Assembly: GCA_031772625.1 (NCBI GenBank)
Contig: CM062810.1
Location: forward strand, 451,918,014-451,982,013
DNA from: Pinus tabuliformis
Lineage: Eukaryota; Streptophyta; Pinopsida; Pinales; Pinaceae
Direction of reading: 5' to 3'
Length of the DNA stretch: 64,000 nt
Within the stretch, counting starts at the first letter, position 1. Every line of letters starts with the position of its first letter. The position numbers and the translations under genes are program-made. Below the pieces are notes generated by a model. The model worked only from the letters and a program-made list of their open reading frames with translations. It searched no databases and was not told the origin of the DNA. Positions 1 to 10,397 of this stretch are shown piece by piece.

Positions 1-1
1 A

Positions 2-1800
2 ATCAAGCTCATACTAGAAGATGCCCTAAGCCAACTAGGAGTCCCTATTCTATGGCCCACATTTAGGGAAATGTAAAGGGATGCTCTAATTGATGCAATT
101 GAGTATGAAATGGACCCAACCTATAGTGGTGAGGAGGAAGGAGAAGATCTTGAGGAGGAAGAAGAAGAACATGAGGAGGAGGAAGTAGAGGAAGAACCAG
201 AGGAAGAAGAGAAGGTGGAGAAAAATAAAATAGAGGAAGAAGAGAACAACAGAGAAGAAGAACAGAAGGATGAGGCAAGCCCTGAAAACCATACCAAAGA
301 AGGGGATCAATCTCTAAGAGTGTCTCTTGAAGCCATAGAGAAAGAGGCAGTTGCTACCTTGACTGTCCTAAGCACACCCATCAAGTCAATAGGAAAAAGG
401 CAGAGGCAGAATCCCCTATATTTCAAAACAAGGAGGAGCATTAGGATAAACCAGGGGAGACCAAAAATTCCTACCAAGACTCCTATTATCATTGAATACT
501 CACAAAGAGGACAAGAAAAACTATTCTCTCCAGAAATTAAAGGTGAAGAGGGCACATCAAAACATTCTTTCCTAAAGTCACTAATCACCTATGTTAGGAG
601 GCATGTCACGAGGTCAACCTCAACAAAGAAAATCATAGAACCTTTGACCCCATTTCAGAAAGGGAAAATCCTTGTACAGGAAACACAGAGAGTCCTACCA
701 AAAACTTTGTCAACACTACATGAAACATAGAAAAATTTGTAGGAAGGACAACAATGACAAAGGAAAGGAAAGGAAGCAACAACACAAGTACAAGGGGAGG
801 GAGATGCTCCAAAGACATTAAAATGAGAATCCCAAGAGTTGTGTGAACCTAGCCCACATCCCAACCTCAACTCCTATTATAGATTCATTGACAGAGGCAG
901 AGTAATATCACATAAATTTTTTATCTCTCTATTCTTTGAGGTTGAGAAGGAGAGAGTAAGGACACATAACTGCATGAAAATTTCTAAATCAAAAAATATA
1001 GAGGATGTGATCCATATGGAAGAGAAGATACTAGAGATGGGTGGAGAGTTGAGTAGGATAAGAGACAAGGAAAGAGTTATGAAACCTTAACTACAGGTTG
1101 AAAACACATGGTTGAGGAGGCAGGTTCATGAAAAAGAGAGCTAATTGGCCACTATGGCAAGCTTCTCTATGGACTCGGCACTCCATTGCAAGATGTCATC
1201 AAATTCATATGCCTTGTACCTAAAAGATCAATGGCTTGAATTTCAGATAAACACCCTAGAACAACGAGGGACTATGCCTTTACAAGACTATAGGCAGTTC
1301 ACTGAGCTATGTGACCAAAGCACCCTAGAGGATAAGGCTAATATATATGAATTCTACTTGCACAACATGAACTTAAAGATTCGAATATGTGGGATCCAAA
1401 TCCAAAGTTGGGGACTTACAACTAATGTCCTTTGCATGATGGAAAAGTGATGAGGAGACAAGGGATAAGGAAGTAAAGAGGGTGTTGCAAAGAGAAGAAA
1501 AAGAGCCCCTTTACATCAGAGAATAAGATATCAATTCCATGGATGTCATTAGCACCCACAACATCATCGCTAGTGATCCCTAGCTTGCACCAAGTTACCT
1601 AGCTACACAAGAGAAAGCAGTCACTCATATTGAGGACACGTTGAGATTTATAGGGGTTGAAAGCTAGCAAGCATGCCAAAGGGGATGGGGCACCCTACCA
1701 TACAACCTAAGGATCAAGGAGTATCATTCCCCTGATATAATGAAGGATTAAATAGAGAGGACTCAACAGTATAAGAAGGCACTATAGAGACTCAAATCAA
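2..1800 (+). pseudogene. Decayed acidic / coiled-coil reading frame, function unknown, open at the left edge
   Basis: One reading frame can be followed from the window edge to about 1450, broken only by scattered in-frame stops (for example near 74, at 728-730, and at 1088-1090). It appears to continue in another frame after about 1440. The longest open part (110-730, 206 codons) begins with a glutamate-rich tract of about 60 residues, followed by a basic segment with RRSIRINQGRP. The later part (about 1010-1140) is charged and heptad-like (MEEKILEMGGELSRIRDKER), as expected for a coiled coil. I do not recognise the family. Acidic plus coiled-coil proteins of this style occur as extra ORFs in plant gypsy elements, and the setting is entirely retroelement, so an accessory retrotransposon ORF is the best guess. 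A decayed host gene cannot be excluded. Confidence 0.4.
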
Positions 1801-2300
1801 CTCGATTGGATTGAAAACAGTCCACCATTGCTCTTGGGTATTTTACAAGGAACAAAGGAAGAAGAGGAAAGAAATCACTAGGAGGAAATAGAAAAGCATG
1901 CAAGAGTTTATCCACAAGAGGAGAATACATTAACATAAGCTTGAGATGTCAGAGAGGCCACAACAACAATGAAAGACATGGACATAGATTAAGTTTCTTA
2001 GAGGATGAGCAATGCTTTTAGTAGGAGGGTGATGATGAGGCTCATAAATTGGTAAATTATATGGACCTTAATACCACTATCCAACTTATTAAAATTAACT
2101 TTTCTCGCATTTCTTTACATATTTTATTATATTTTCCTTAGTGAGAAGGGTAAAGATGATAAGTTATGTCATGTGGCCTAATGTGAATTAATTGCAGGAT
2201 TTGGAGCAATTTTGGCTAATCTAAGTGCAAGAACTTGAAGTAGACAAGCAAGAGGGATTTTAGGAGATTGGATATCCCTCCTTAACTCCTCAATCACTCG
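1801..2300. other. No recognisable gene; flank of the family A insertion
   Basis: This AT-rich stretch follows the decayed reading frame and leads to the family A target site. I see no ORF, LTR end or repeat of other parts of the window in it. Confidence 0.4.
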
Positions 2301-2305
2301 AAGAG
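2301..2305. repeat. Target site duplication, left copy (AAGAG)
   Basis: AAGAG lies directly before the TG end of the LTR at 2306 and recurs directly after the CA end of the LTR at 10844. Five bases is the usual duplication size for LTR retrotransposon integrases. It marks 2306-10844 as one insertion. Confidence 0.85.
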
Positions 2306-2752
2306 TGTTGTAGATCTGATCTAAAAATATATGAGAATACAAATAAACCCAGAAATAATATGATAGAAATAGATAGAAATGATTCACTTTATTAATATCA
2401 AACCCTTATGGTAGGGAAACACCATACATTCACTCCTTAATGAAGGAGAACATTCCACAATCCATATGCTTGTTAATACAATAATCCTTGACATTATTCC
2501 TCGACTATCTCCCATGTGGATTCTCTAGCCTCTATATAGGCCTCATACATAAAATACCATGGATCATTACCATGGTTCTCTCATACCATCAAACTAATAC
2601 CATGGGCCCATTACATTATTATTAACTACTTGTGGTCCCTTACATGACATGGGTTAAGCACCTTATTTATTACTATGGCCCATCCCATTATTACGTTATT
2701 ACCTTGGGTACCTCCCTTGGTACCCCATATTATCCCCCCAAGGTATATAACA
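2306..2752 (-). repeat. Family A 3' LTR (complete)
   Basis: The LTR is 447 bp and ends TGTTGTAGATC...GGTATATAACA on the plus strand, so it reads TGTTATATACC to GATCTACAACA on its own strand. It contains a TATA-like CTATATAGAGGC on the minus strand near 2531-2543. A purine tract lies next to its minus-strand start, as expected for a 3' LTR. Confidence 0.85.
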
Positions 2753-2766
2753 TTCCACCCCCCTTT
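2753..2766 (-). other. Polypurine tract of family A
   Basis: On the minus strand AAAGGGGGGTGGAA directly precedes the LTR start TGTTATATACC. This is the usual plus-strand primer position. The same context recurs at 8721-8734. Confidence 0.75.
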
Positions 2767-4111
2767 GCATGTTTCGTCCCCGAAACATGGGAAGAACACA
2801 AGTAATAAGATCTACTCAAAAGAGTAGTCCACAGGTACCATGCACGTGCATCTAGCCATCCAAGAGAAAGGTGAACCCTTGGTCTCGCTGGTGCCTTGCT
2901 CGCTTGAGATGGAATTTGACTGTGGTAGCTCTGTAGTGTTGATGTGTAGTAGGTGGATCTTCGCTCCTCTCTATCTGTCCTGCAGGGGTTGTTTTCCATG
3001 TGGCTAATTGGTTGCCATGTTGATGGTTGTCTTGCGGGGTGATGTGGGTGATGATATGTTGAAGTTTTAACCCACGATGGTTTTTTCTTTAATTCACCCT
3101 GCTATGGTGCCTGTTGTGGTGTCTTCTTTTCCAATATGACTTCAACCACTGAGCTCTCATCTGATGTACCTGTAACCTTTTCTGCTTTAGCCTCTGTTTG
3201 TGTTTGATTGTCGATCATCAAAGGCTCATCATCTAATATGTCAGTCCCTGGGACATCTTCTGCTTCCACCTCCATGTACTCTACCTGTTTATTGATGGAA
3301 ATATCATGTAATGTAATTTTCTTCTTTTTATACCAGAGCTTCAGGAATTTCTTCTGCACATTAATATTGATAGTACCCGCAGATTCCATCAAAGGATATC
3401 CCAAAACTACATCCATATTATCCATCTGAAGTATAAAAATCACCATGCAACACATACTTATCCATAGAAATCTTCAAATCCTTATACACTTGAACATCCT
3501 CATCATCCACCTGTGTGTTTTGCAGGAAGTTGCAATGTTTTTTCCAAATTGGCATTGATGAAATTATGCTTGCAACTAGGATTGATAGAAACAATGATCT
3601 TCTCTTTCTCAATCAATCCATGAACCTGCAATAAGAAAACATCAGTAAAAAATAACCCTTTAGGTTCCATGGTTTCCTTCTTTTCTGTAAAAATAAAATC
3701 TTTGCTAGGCAATGCGTCTATCTGTGTGAGCTTATCAACAAGAATAGTTTTTCGGCCAAAGTGGTCCATAATAGCTTTTGTGAATATGTCCCAAGTCCAA
3801 AACCTTCTATTGGAACATTGATGCTCTTGCCACCATTTTCGTCTTTCATTGTCCAAGTACGTGTTTGCCACCATAAGCTGAGTCTCATTATCTAAGATGT
3901 TATTCAGATTGAAACACTACTCCATTTGTGCTAGCCATCTAGCTGGATGAGAGCCATCAAATTTATACAAGTTCCTCAAATTCCGATTTGGGCCCGCCAT
4001 CATAAAAAAATTTAGCGAAAATTTGAAATGGTCACAATTCCGTAAATATTGCTCAGAATCCCTATTACAACCTATTTTTGGAAATGGAACAACCATTCTG
4101 CATCTGCCCAT
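2767..4111 (-). pseudogene. Family A gag-protease remnant, no pol
   Basis: Minus-strand fragments in several frames give, in order, a gag start (4111-3917, with YKFDGSHPARWLAQME), more gag (3874-3503, with YLDNERRKWWQEHQ) and a protease-type tail (3455-3102, with MDNMDVVLGYP). The gag motif matches that of the plus-strand gag at 5972 (HKFDGSHPSAWIAQMEQYF), so the two are related. The expected protease active-site DSG is not visible; the equivalent place reads INPSCKHNFI. A charged, glutamine-rich tail reaches the polypurine tract with no RT, RNase H or integrase. The unit is therefore non-autonomous or deleted, and broken by frameshifts. Confidence 0.65.
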
Positions 4112-4581
4112 GTGATAGAAATCCTGATTCAGACACTGGAATTTCAGATCTGCGCTGCTACTCTCCCGCCGTCACCCAAAATTTCAGAAAAAAGAGCCGA
4201 TTTTAAATCAGCGATATCTCCCTCATCTGGACTCCGATTCGACTAATTGTTTTTTTGAAAATTGGGTATATTTTCACAAAGAATCCATATCTGCAATTAG
4301 ATTTTGTAGATATTGCACCAGGATTTCCAAATCGGCACCGCAACTCACTGCCCTAAAAAATTGTCTACAACCCCGCTGATTTTTAGATCAGTGATATCTC
4401 TTTCATTCGGACTCCGATTCAACCGATTTTTTTTTTGGAATCAGATATTTTTTCACAAAGAATACAGATATGCAATTATATTTTGTAGATATTGCACCAA
4501 AACATACAGATCTGATCTACAAACTCACCGCCCCCGAAATCCTACAAAAAAAAAAATTCTCCACTGTTTGCCCAAGAAAGT

Positions 4582-4593
4582 GCTCTGATACCA
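4582..4593 (-). promoter_or_regulatory. Primer-binding site, initiator tRNA-Met
   Basis: On the minus strand TGGTATCAGAGC lies two bases after the LTR end ACAACA. It is complementary to the 3' end of plant initiator tRNA-Met. The leader (about 4112-4581) then runs leftward to gag and carries two diverged copies of a segment with GGACTCCGATTC (near 4220 and 4408). Confidence 0.85.
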
Positions 4594-4595
4594 CT

Positions 4596-5041
4596 TGTTG
4601 TAGATCTAACCCGGAAACATTATGAATCAGATACGAAAATATAAGACAATGCAAATAAACCCAAGAAATAACAAGATCTGAATATAGATAGAAATGATTC
4701 TTTATTATCAAACCCTTAAGGTAGGGCAACACCATACATTCACTCCTTAAGGAAGGAGAGCACTCCACAAGCCATATGCCTGTTCATACAATATTCCTTG
4801 ACTATCTCCATGTGGAGTCTCTAGCCTCTATATAGGCCTCATACATACAATACCATGGGTCATTACCATGGTTCCCTCATACCATCAACTAATACCATGG
4901 GCCCATTACATTATTATTAACTACTTGTGGTCCCTTACATGATATGGGTTAACCACCTTATTTATTACTATGGCCCATCCCATTATTACATTATTACCTT
5001 GGGTACCTCCCTTGGTACCCCATATTATGCCCCCTAGGTAT
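4596..5041 (-). repeat. Family A LTR, lacking its last 6 bp
   Basis: This LTR starts TGTTGTAGATC like the others but stops at CCCTAGGTAT, where other copies continue ATAACA. The next bases, CAGAGCACTTTCT, are a plus-strand primer site and leader. The junction therefore uses GGTAT shared by the LTR end and the primer site. Confidence 0.8.
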
Positions 5042-5971
5042 CAGAGCACTTTCTAGGGACGGTGGGATCTCCATTTCTTAGCAAATTTTTTTTTCAGCTA
5101 GAGACATGTTCCGACGTCTTTAAACCACGGGATCTATCGTTGAGCGCATAAACCTGCGGATTTGGGGAGGCATGCAGGCAGGAAATACAAGAGGTGGTCA
5201 TGTCTGTTGGACTCCCTTGTAACCCCTGTGGGTACCCCTTCAAGTAGTAGCGCATTTGACATAACTGCGCACGGACTGTCTTCCACGTACCCTCTGGGAA
5301 TATCGGAAGCCCCCTAGGCTCCCTTGAAACCTCGCCATAGATAAACCGTCGGCCATCTTGCGGCTACAGTGCACCGAAAACAACACTCGGAGAGATTACT
5401 CACCCATACGATAGGGTAGTCGGGTTGTACGGCTAAGGGTACGGTCGATCCTCCTTAAGTAGAGCCCTAAAACATTAGGCCAAGTACTACTGCTAGACCC
5501 TTATGTATATTGCGATCTGTAGCACCTAACACTCCTCAAGACCACAGTTCCCTTTTCTATCGGGGGATCACACATCATCTCTTCCAGATCCGCTTGTGAA
5601 AATGGGTGCAGCAGTAGCAGACATCAGTCCCGCAGTCTCGAGTTCGCAGATCAGCCATTCCGATCTATTAGATCCATCAGATCCACAAAAGCAGTCTGTT
5701 CCACCGCCTAGAGCTATCAGATCCGCCATTCAGATCTCTCAGATCCACCAGATCGAAGTCGTTGTGAAGGGTTCCTATACCAGGGTATAATTTTCGCAGG
5801 ACTTTTGGCCGCATTGACATTTTGAGGACTTGGCCACTGCAGTATTGATAATCAGGGTGCTTATTGGTGATCTAGCCCAATAGAATCAGGACAACGAGCT
5901 GAGCACGGTGGTACCATTCACTTCTTAGTGAAATTTTTTTTAGGCAGTCCCAATTTAAAAAAAAAAAATCA
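5036..5971 (+). other. Plus-strand leader with partial primer site and a GC-richer noncoding block
   Basis: GGTATCAGAGCACTTTCT at 5037 matches the family A primer site and leader in plus orientation. A later segment (about 5880-5945) resembles the first 60 bases. Between them, about 5095-5560 is richer in G and C than its surroundings, has no useful ORF, and matches nothing else in the window. Its look suggests captured organellar noncoding DNA or an old structured leader; I cannot tell which. From about 5560 to 5760 CAGATC-type motifs recur. Confidence 0.4.
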
Positions 5972-7267
5972 GTGCAAAACCTCCAAATTCAGCTTAGCGG
6001 ACTATGTACCATGGTCGAGAAAATAGTCCTGAAGGGCAAGGAGCAAGCCCACGAGGAGGCGTATAATGGCAATGAACACAATGAGGGTGAGTCTAGCCAC
6101 TCTCCTCACATCTGGCACACCCACCAACAACCCAGTCAACGACCTCCCAAGTTGGATATGCATAAATTTGACGGTTCTCACCCGTCGGCATGGATAGCAC
6201 AAATGGAGCAGTATTTCAAATTGAATCACATCTTTGATGATGAGAATCAGCTTATATTGGGGATCATGTACTTGGAAAATGAAAGGTGGCAATGGTGGGA
6301 ATGGCATCAACGTTGCATTGGACCTTTTAGGACTTGGCCCAAATTCACCAAAGTTCTTCAAGACCGTTTTGACCAAGAATCATCTTTTTTGGGACGTCTT
6401 ACTAAACTCCGGCAGACTGGTACAGTGGATGAATATATTACAGCTTTTGAAGCCTTATCCTTCCGCACTTGGGGTCTCTCAGATGTGTTCTACATGGAAT
6501 GTTTTATCAGTGGTATTAAACAAGCTATCAAAGCCCAAGTCCTTATGCACCACCCTCCCACATGGACGGAGGCTTGCAAGGTAGCTTGTAACATGGAACG
6601 TGCATTAGCAGCCCAATACAGTCGCCCAAATTTCTCCGCTAAAGGTCGCCCCCCATAGGCTCACAACACGACTCAAACACTTAAGGTCCAAAAGGTGTCA
6701 CCTGCGGAAATGGACGAAAGAAGAAAGCAAGGCCTATGTTACTACTGTGATGAAAAATACTCCCCAGGTCATAAATGCAAGGAGCCCAAATTTTTTCAAA
6801 TTGATGACACTGACTACAGCTCAATAGAGGAAGATCCACCACTGGAGGAACATGAGCCACTAGAAGAAGACAACCAAAAGGACAATGTATCTGATGAACC
6901 AGTTATTTCGTTGCATGCTTTGGCAGGGGTTTCTTCCCCTCAAACTCTCAAAATCAGAGGTTTTATTAAACATTGCCCAGTAGTAGTCTTGATTGATAGT
7001 GGAAGTATACATAATTTCATCCATCAAAAAGTCGCAAAAGCAATGCATTGTTTTGTACGAGCAGTTTCTAACTTCCAAGTTCAAATTGCGGATGGAGGCA
7101 CAATGAAATGTGAAGGGCGCTGTGAAAATGTCAAACTTCAAATGGGGGATTATCAGTTGAAAACCCACATGTTTGCCATACACATGGGGGTTGCGACATT
7201 GTCCTCGGCGCTGAATGGCTCTGCACTCATGGGCCAATCACAATGGATTTCCAAGAGTTATATATGA
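5972..7267 (+). pseudogene. Gypsy gag - zinc knuckle - protease, one nonsense codon
   Basis: A single frame is open from 5972 to 7267 except for a TAG at 6656-6658. The first 228 codons form a Retrotrans_gag-type capsid domain (FDGSHPSAWIAQMEQYF, then WWEWHQRCIGPFRTWPKF). After the stop comes a zinc knuckle, CYYCDEKYSPGHKC, an acidic linker, and an aspartic protease with the active-site motif LIDSGSIHNFI. In live relatives gag, protease and RT usually form one polyprotein. This is the best preserved coding part of family A. It lies in the opposite direction to the outer LTRs and has no adjoining 5' LTR in its own orientation. Confidence 0.8.
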
Positions 7268-7611
7268 GTTTTAAGCAGAACAACTATGCACATACACTCC
7301 GTGGACTCCAGGCAGGAGCCCCCTCTATCATCAGCTCGCATAGGATGGAAAAATTGTTAAAAAAGGGAAATCATGGACTTTTAACTCAATTTAATGCCAT
7401 CTAGGCAGTCGAAACCAAGCCTCTGCCAATTCATCCTGAGATGCAACAAATTTTAAATAACCATCTGTTGGTCTTTGGCAAGCCTCATAAGCTTCCACCC
7501 TCGCGAGGGGAGCATGATCGTAGCATCACCTTGGTTCCAGGGGCCCAACCCCCAAATGTGCGCCCATACAGATATCCATTCACCCAAAAGAATGAAATAG
7601 AAAATATCATC
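7268..7611 (+). pseudogene. Start of gypsy RT, truncated
   Basis: After a frame change the sequence continues past the protease to FGKPHKLPPSRGEHDRSI and RPYRYPFTQKNEIENIIKE. This is the stretch just before and at the beginning of gypsy reverse transcriptase. It stops at 7611-7620, where TCAAGGAAT is shared with the LTR sequence that follows. The catalytic part of RT is absent. Confidence 0.7.
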
Positions 7612-7888
7612 AAGGAATATTGTATGAACAGGCATATGGCTTGTGGAGTGCTCTCCTTCCTTAAGGAGTGAATGTATGGTGTTGCCCTACCTTAAGGGTT
7701 TGATAATAAAGAATAGTTTCTATGTATATCCTGATCTTGTTATTCCTTGGGTTTATTTGCATTGTCTTATATTTTCGTATCTGATCTATAATATTCTTGG
7801 GTTAGATGTACAACAAGTTGACTCCACATGGAAGGAATTGTCAAGGATTATTGTATGAACAGGCATATGGCTAGTGGAGTGTTCTCCT
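7612..7888 (+). repeat. Two plus-strand family A LTR fragments in tandem
   Basis: 7612-7815 is the 3' half of an LTR ending GATGTACAACA. Instead of a primer site it is followed by a second LTR piece (about 7818-7888) that begins at GACTCCACATGG and repeats the same internal segment. That piece then joins minus-strand leader sequence near CTTCATCCGG. Confidence 0.75.
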
Positions 7889-8220
7889 TCATCCGGACTC
7901 CGATTCAACCGATTTTGTTTTTGAAATCGGCTAGTTTTTCACAAAGAATACAGATTTGCAATTAGATTTTGTAGATTCTTCACCAAAACATACAAATCTG
8001 GTCTGCAAACTTGCCGCCCCTGAAATCCTGCAAAAAATTAAAAAAAAATCTCCCCTTGTGCCCAAGAAAGTGCTCTGATACCACTTGTTGTAGATCTGAT
8101 ATGAAAATATATGAGAAATAAAAATAAACCCAAGCAATAACAAGATCTGAATATGGATAGAGATGATTCACTTTATTGATCAAACCCTTACGGTAGGGAA
8201 ACACCATATATTCACTCCTT
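7889..8220 (-). repeat. Minus-strand family A leader, primer site and partial LTR
   Basis: This piece matches the leader at 4403-4595. It has a primer site (minus-strand TGGTATCAGAGC at 8072-8083) and the first 135 bp of an LTR (8086-8220) that stops at CACTCCTTAA. There it joins another leader copy. Confidence 0.75.
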
Positions 8221-8253
8221 AAAAAGATTCTCCACTTTTGTGCCCAAGAAAGT

Positions 8254-8295
8254 GCTCTGATACCACTTGTTGTAGCTCTGATACCACTTGTTATA
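8254..8295 (-). repeat. Tandemly doubled primer-binding site
   Basis: Two adjacent 21-bp units (8254-8274 and 8275-8295), each holding the LTR tail and TGGTATCAGAGC on the minus strand, differ at one base. The second overlaps the LTR that starts at 8289. The same doubling occurs at 10159-10200 in the other orientation. Confidence 0.85.
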
Positions 8296-8720
8296 GATCT
8301 AATCCAAAATATATATGAGAATAGAAATAACCCAAGAATAATAAGATCCAAATATAGAAATGATTCACTTTATTGATCAAACCCTTAAGGTAGGGCAACA
8401 CCATACAATCACTCCTTAAGGAAGGAGAACACTCCACTAGCCATATGCCTTTTCATACAATAATCCTTGAAAATTTCTTCCATGTGGAGTCTCTAGCCTC
8501 TATATAGGCCTCATACATACAATACCATGGATCATTACCATGGTTCCCTCATACCATCAAACTAATACCATGGGCCCATTACATTATTATTAACTACTTG
8601 TGGTCCCTTACATGATATGGGTTAACCACCTTATTTATTACTATGGCCCATCCCATTATTACATTATTACCTTGGGTACCTTCCTTGGTACTCCATATTA
8701 TCCCCCCTAGGTATATAACA
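8289..8720 (-). repeat. Family A LTR shared by two element bodies
   Basis: This nearly full LTR ends GGTATATAACA and is followed on the right by the usual purine tract and protease-side interior. On its left it has primer site and leader. It therefore acts as a 3' LTR for the body on its right and as a 5' LTR for the stub on its left, as in tandem or recombined copies. Confidence 0.75.
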
Positions 8721-9737
8721 TTCCACCCACCTAAGCATGTTTCGTCCCCGAAACATGGGAAGAACACAAATAATAAGATCTACTCAAAAGAGTAGTCCAC
8801 TGGTACCATGCATGTGCATCTAGCTATCCAAGAGAAAGGTGAACCCTTGATCTCGTTGGTGCTTCGCTCGCTTGAGATGGAAGTTGACCATGGCAACTTT
8901 TCTGTGTTGATGTGTAGAAGGTGGATCTTCGCTCCTCGATATCCGTCATACGGGGGTTGTTGTCCTTATGGCTAATTGGTTTCCATCTTGTTGGTTGTTT
9001 TCTTGCGGGGCGATGTGGCTGATGATATGTTGAAGGTTTAACCCACAGTGTCTTTTTCTTTAATTCACCCTGTTGTGGTGCCTGTTGTGGTGTCTTCTTT
9101 TCCAATATGACTTCAACCACTAAGCCCCCATCTGTTGTACCTATAACCTTTAATGCTTGAGCCTCATTTTGTGTTTGATTGTCGATCATTAAAGGCTCAT
9201 CATCTGATATGTCAGTCCCTGGGACATCTTCTGCTTCAGCCTCTACCTGTCTATTGACGGAAATATCCTGTAATGTAATTTTCTTCTTTTTATACCAGAG
9301 CTTCAGGAATTTCTTCTGTACATTAATATTGATAGTACCCACTAATTCCATCGAAGGGTATCCCAAAACAACATCCATGTTATCCATAGCTGAAGCATAA
9401 TAATAACCATGCAACACATACTTATCCATAGAAATATTCAAATCCTTATACAGTAGAACATCCTCATCATCCACCTGTGTGTTTTCAATGTGTTTTTCTC
9501 AAACTTGCAATTTTTTTAGCAAATTAACATTGATAAAATTATGCTTGCAATTAGGATTTATAGAAACAATGATCTTCTCTTTCTAAATCAATCCATGAAC
9601 CTGCAATAAGGATATACCAATAGGAAATAGCCCCACATGTTTCTCTTTATCTTGTTTCTGGCATGAGACCATCTGTCTAAAAGTAATTTTTCAAATTCTT
9701 CATCGGGCAGGTTGGAACACTTCTTTTGGTTAAGTAC
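8721..9737 (-). pseudogene. Second family A protease-side remnant
   Basis: A 216-codon open stretch (9474-8824) is a close relative of the remnant at 3455-3102. It shares MDNMDVVLGYP, the FLKLWYKKKKITL segment, the acidic EDVPGTDI stretch and the VEVILEKKTPQQAP stretch. Its basic tail (HQPHRPARKQP) continues toward the purine tract. No DSG active site is retained. The 9475-9737 part is interior of the same unit at first, then an unmatched segment (about 9600-9737) up to the plus-strand LTR. Gag is missing. Confidence 0.6.
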
Positions 9738-10165
9738 GTAGGGGGGATAATATGGGGTACCAAGGGAGGTACCCAAGGTAATAATGTAATAATGGGATTG
9801 GCCATAGTAATAAATAAGGTGGTTAACCCATATCATGTAAGGGACCACAAGTAGTTAATAATAATATAATGGGACCATGGTATTAATTTGATGGTATGAG
9901 GGAACCATGGTAATGATCCATGGTATTGTATGTATGAGGCCTATATAGAGGCTAGAAACTCCACATGGAAGGAATTTTCAAGGATTATTGTATGAACAGG
10001 CACATGGCTAGTGGAGTGTTCTCCTCTTTTAAGGAGTGAATATATGGTGTTGCCCTACCGTAAGGGTTTGATCAATAAAGTGAATCATTTCTATCCATAT
10101 TCAGATCTTGTTATTTCTTGGGTTTATTTCTATTTATCATGTATTTTCATATCAGATCTACAACA
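9738..10165 (+). repeat. Plus-strand family A LTR, left arm of a palindrome
   Basis: This LTR lacks about the first 10 bases (it begins TAGGGGGGATAATATGG) and ends GATCTACAACA at 10165. A polyadenylation-type AATAAA occurs at 10074-10079. It faces the minus-strand LTR at 10398-10844. Confidence 0.8.
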
Positions 10166-10200
10166 AGTGGTATCAGAGCTACAACAAGTGGTATCAGAGC
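10159..10200 (+). repeat. Tandemly doubled primer-binding site
   Basis: Two perfect 21-bp copies (10159-10179 and 10180-10200) each end in TGGTATCAGAGC. The first begins within the LTR tail. A short leader with CTTGGGCACAAGGGG follows. Confidence 0.9.
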
Positions 10201-10383
10201 ACTTTCTTGGGCACAAGGGGAGAATTTTTTTTTGAAATCAGATATTTTTTCACAAAGAATACAGATCTGCAATTAGATTTTACATATCTTTCACCAAAAC
10301 ATACAGATCTGATCTGCAAACTCGCAGCCCCCGAAATCCTGCAAAAAATTAAAAAACAATTCTCCCCTTGTGCCCAAGAAAGT

Positions 10384-10395
10384 GCTCTGATACCA
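10384..10395 (-). promoter_or_regulatory. Primer-binding site of the outer family A element
   Basis: TGGTATCAGAGC on the minus strand, two bases from the 5' LTR end. Only about 170 bp of leader (10214-10383) follows before sequence of the opposite orientation begins. Confidence 0.85.
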
Positions 10396-10397
10396 CT

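Noticed and set aside
86-310. Hydrophobic, leucine-, proline- and phenylalanine-rich minus-strand ORFs
   Set aside because: They are the reverse strand of the glutamate-rich tract on the plus strand; the composition follows from GAG/GAA codons read backwards.
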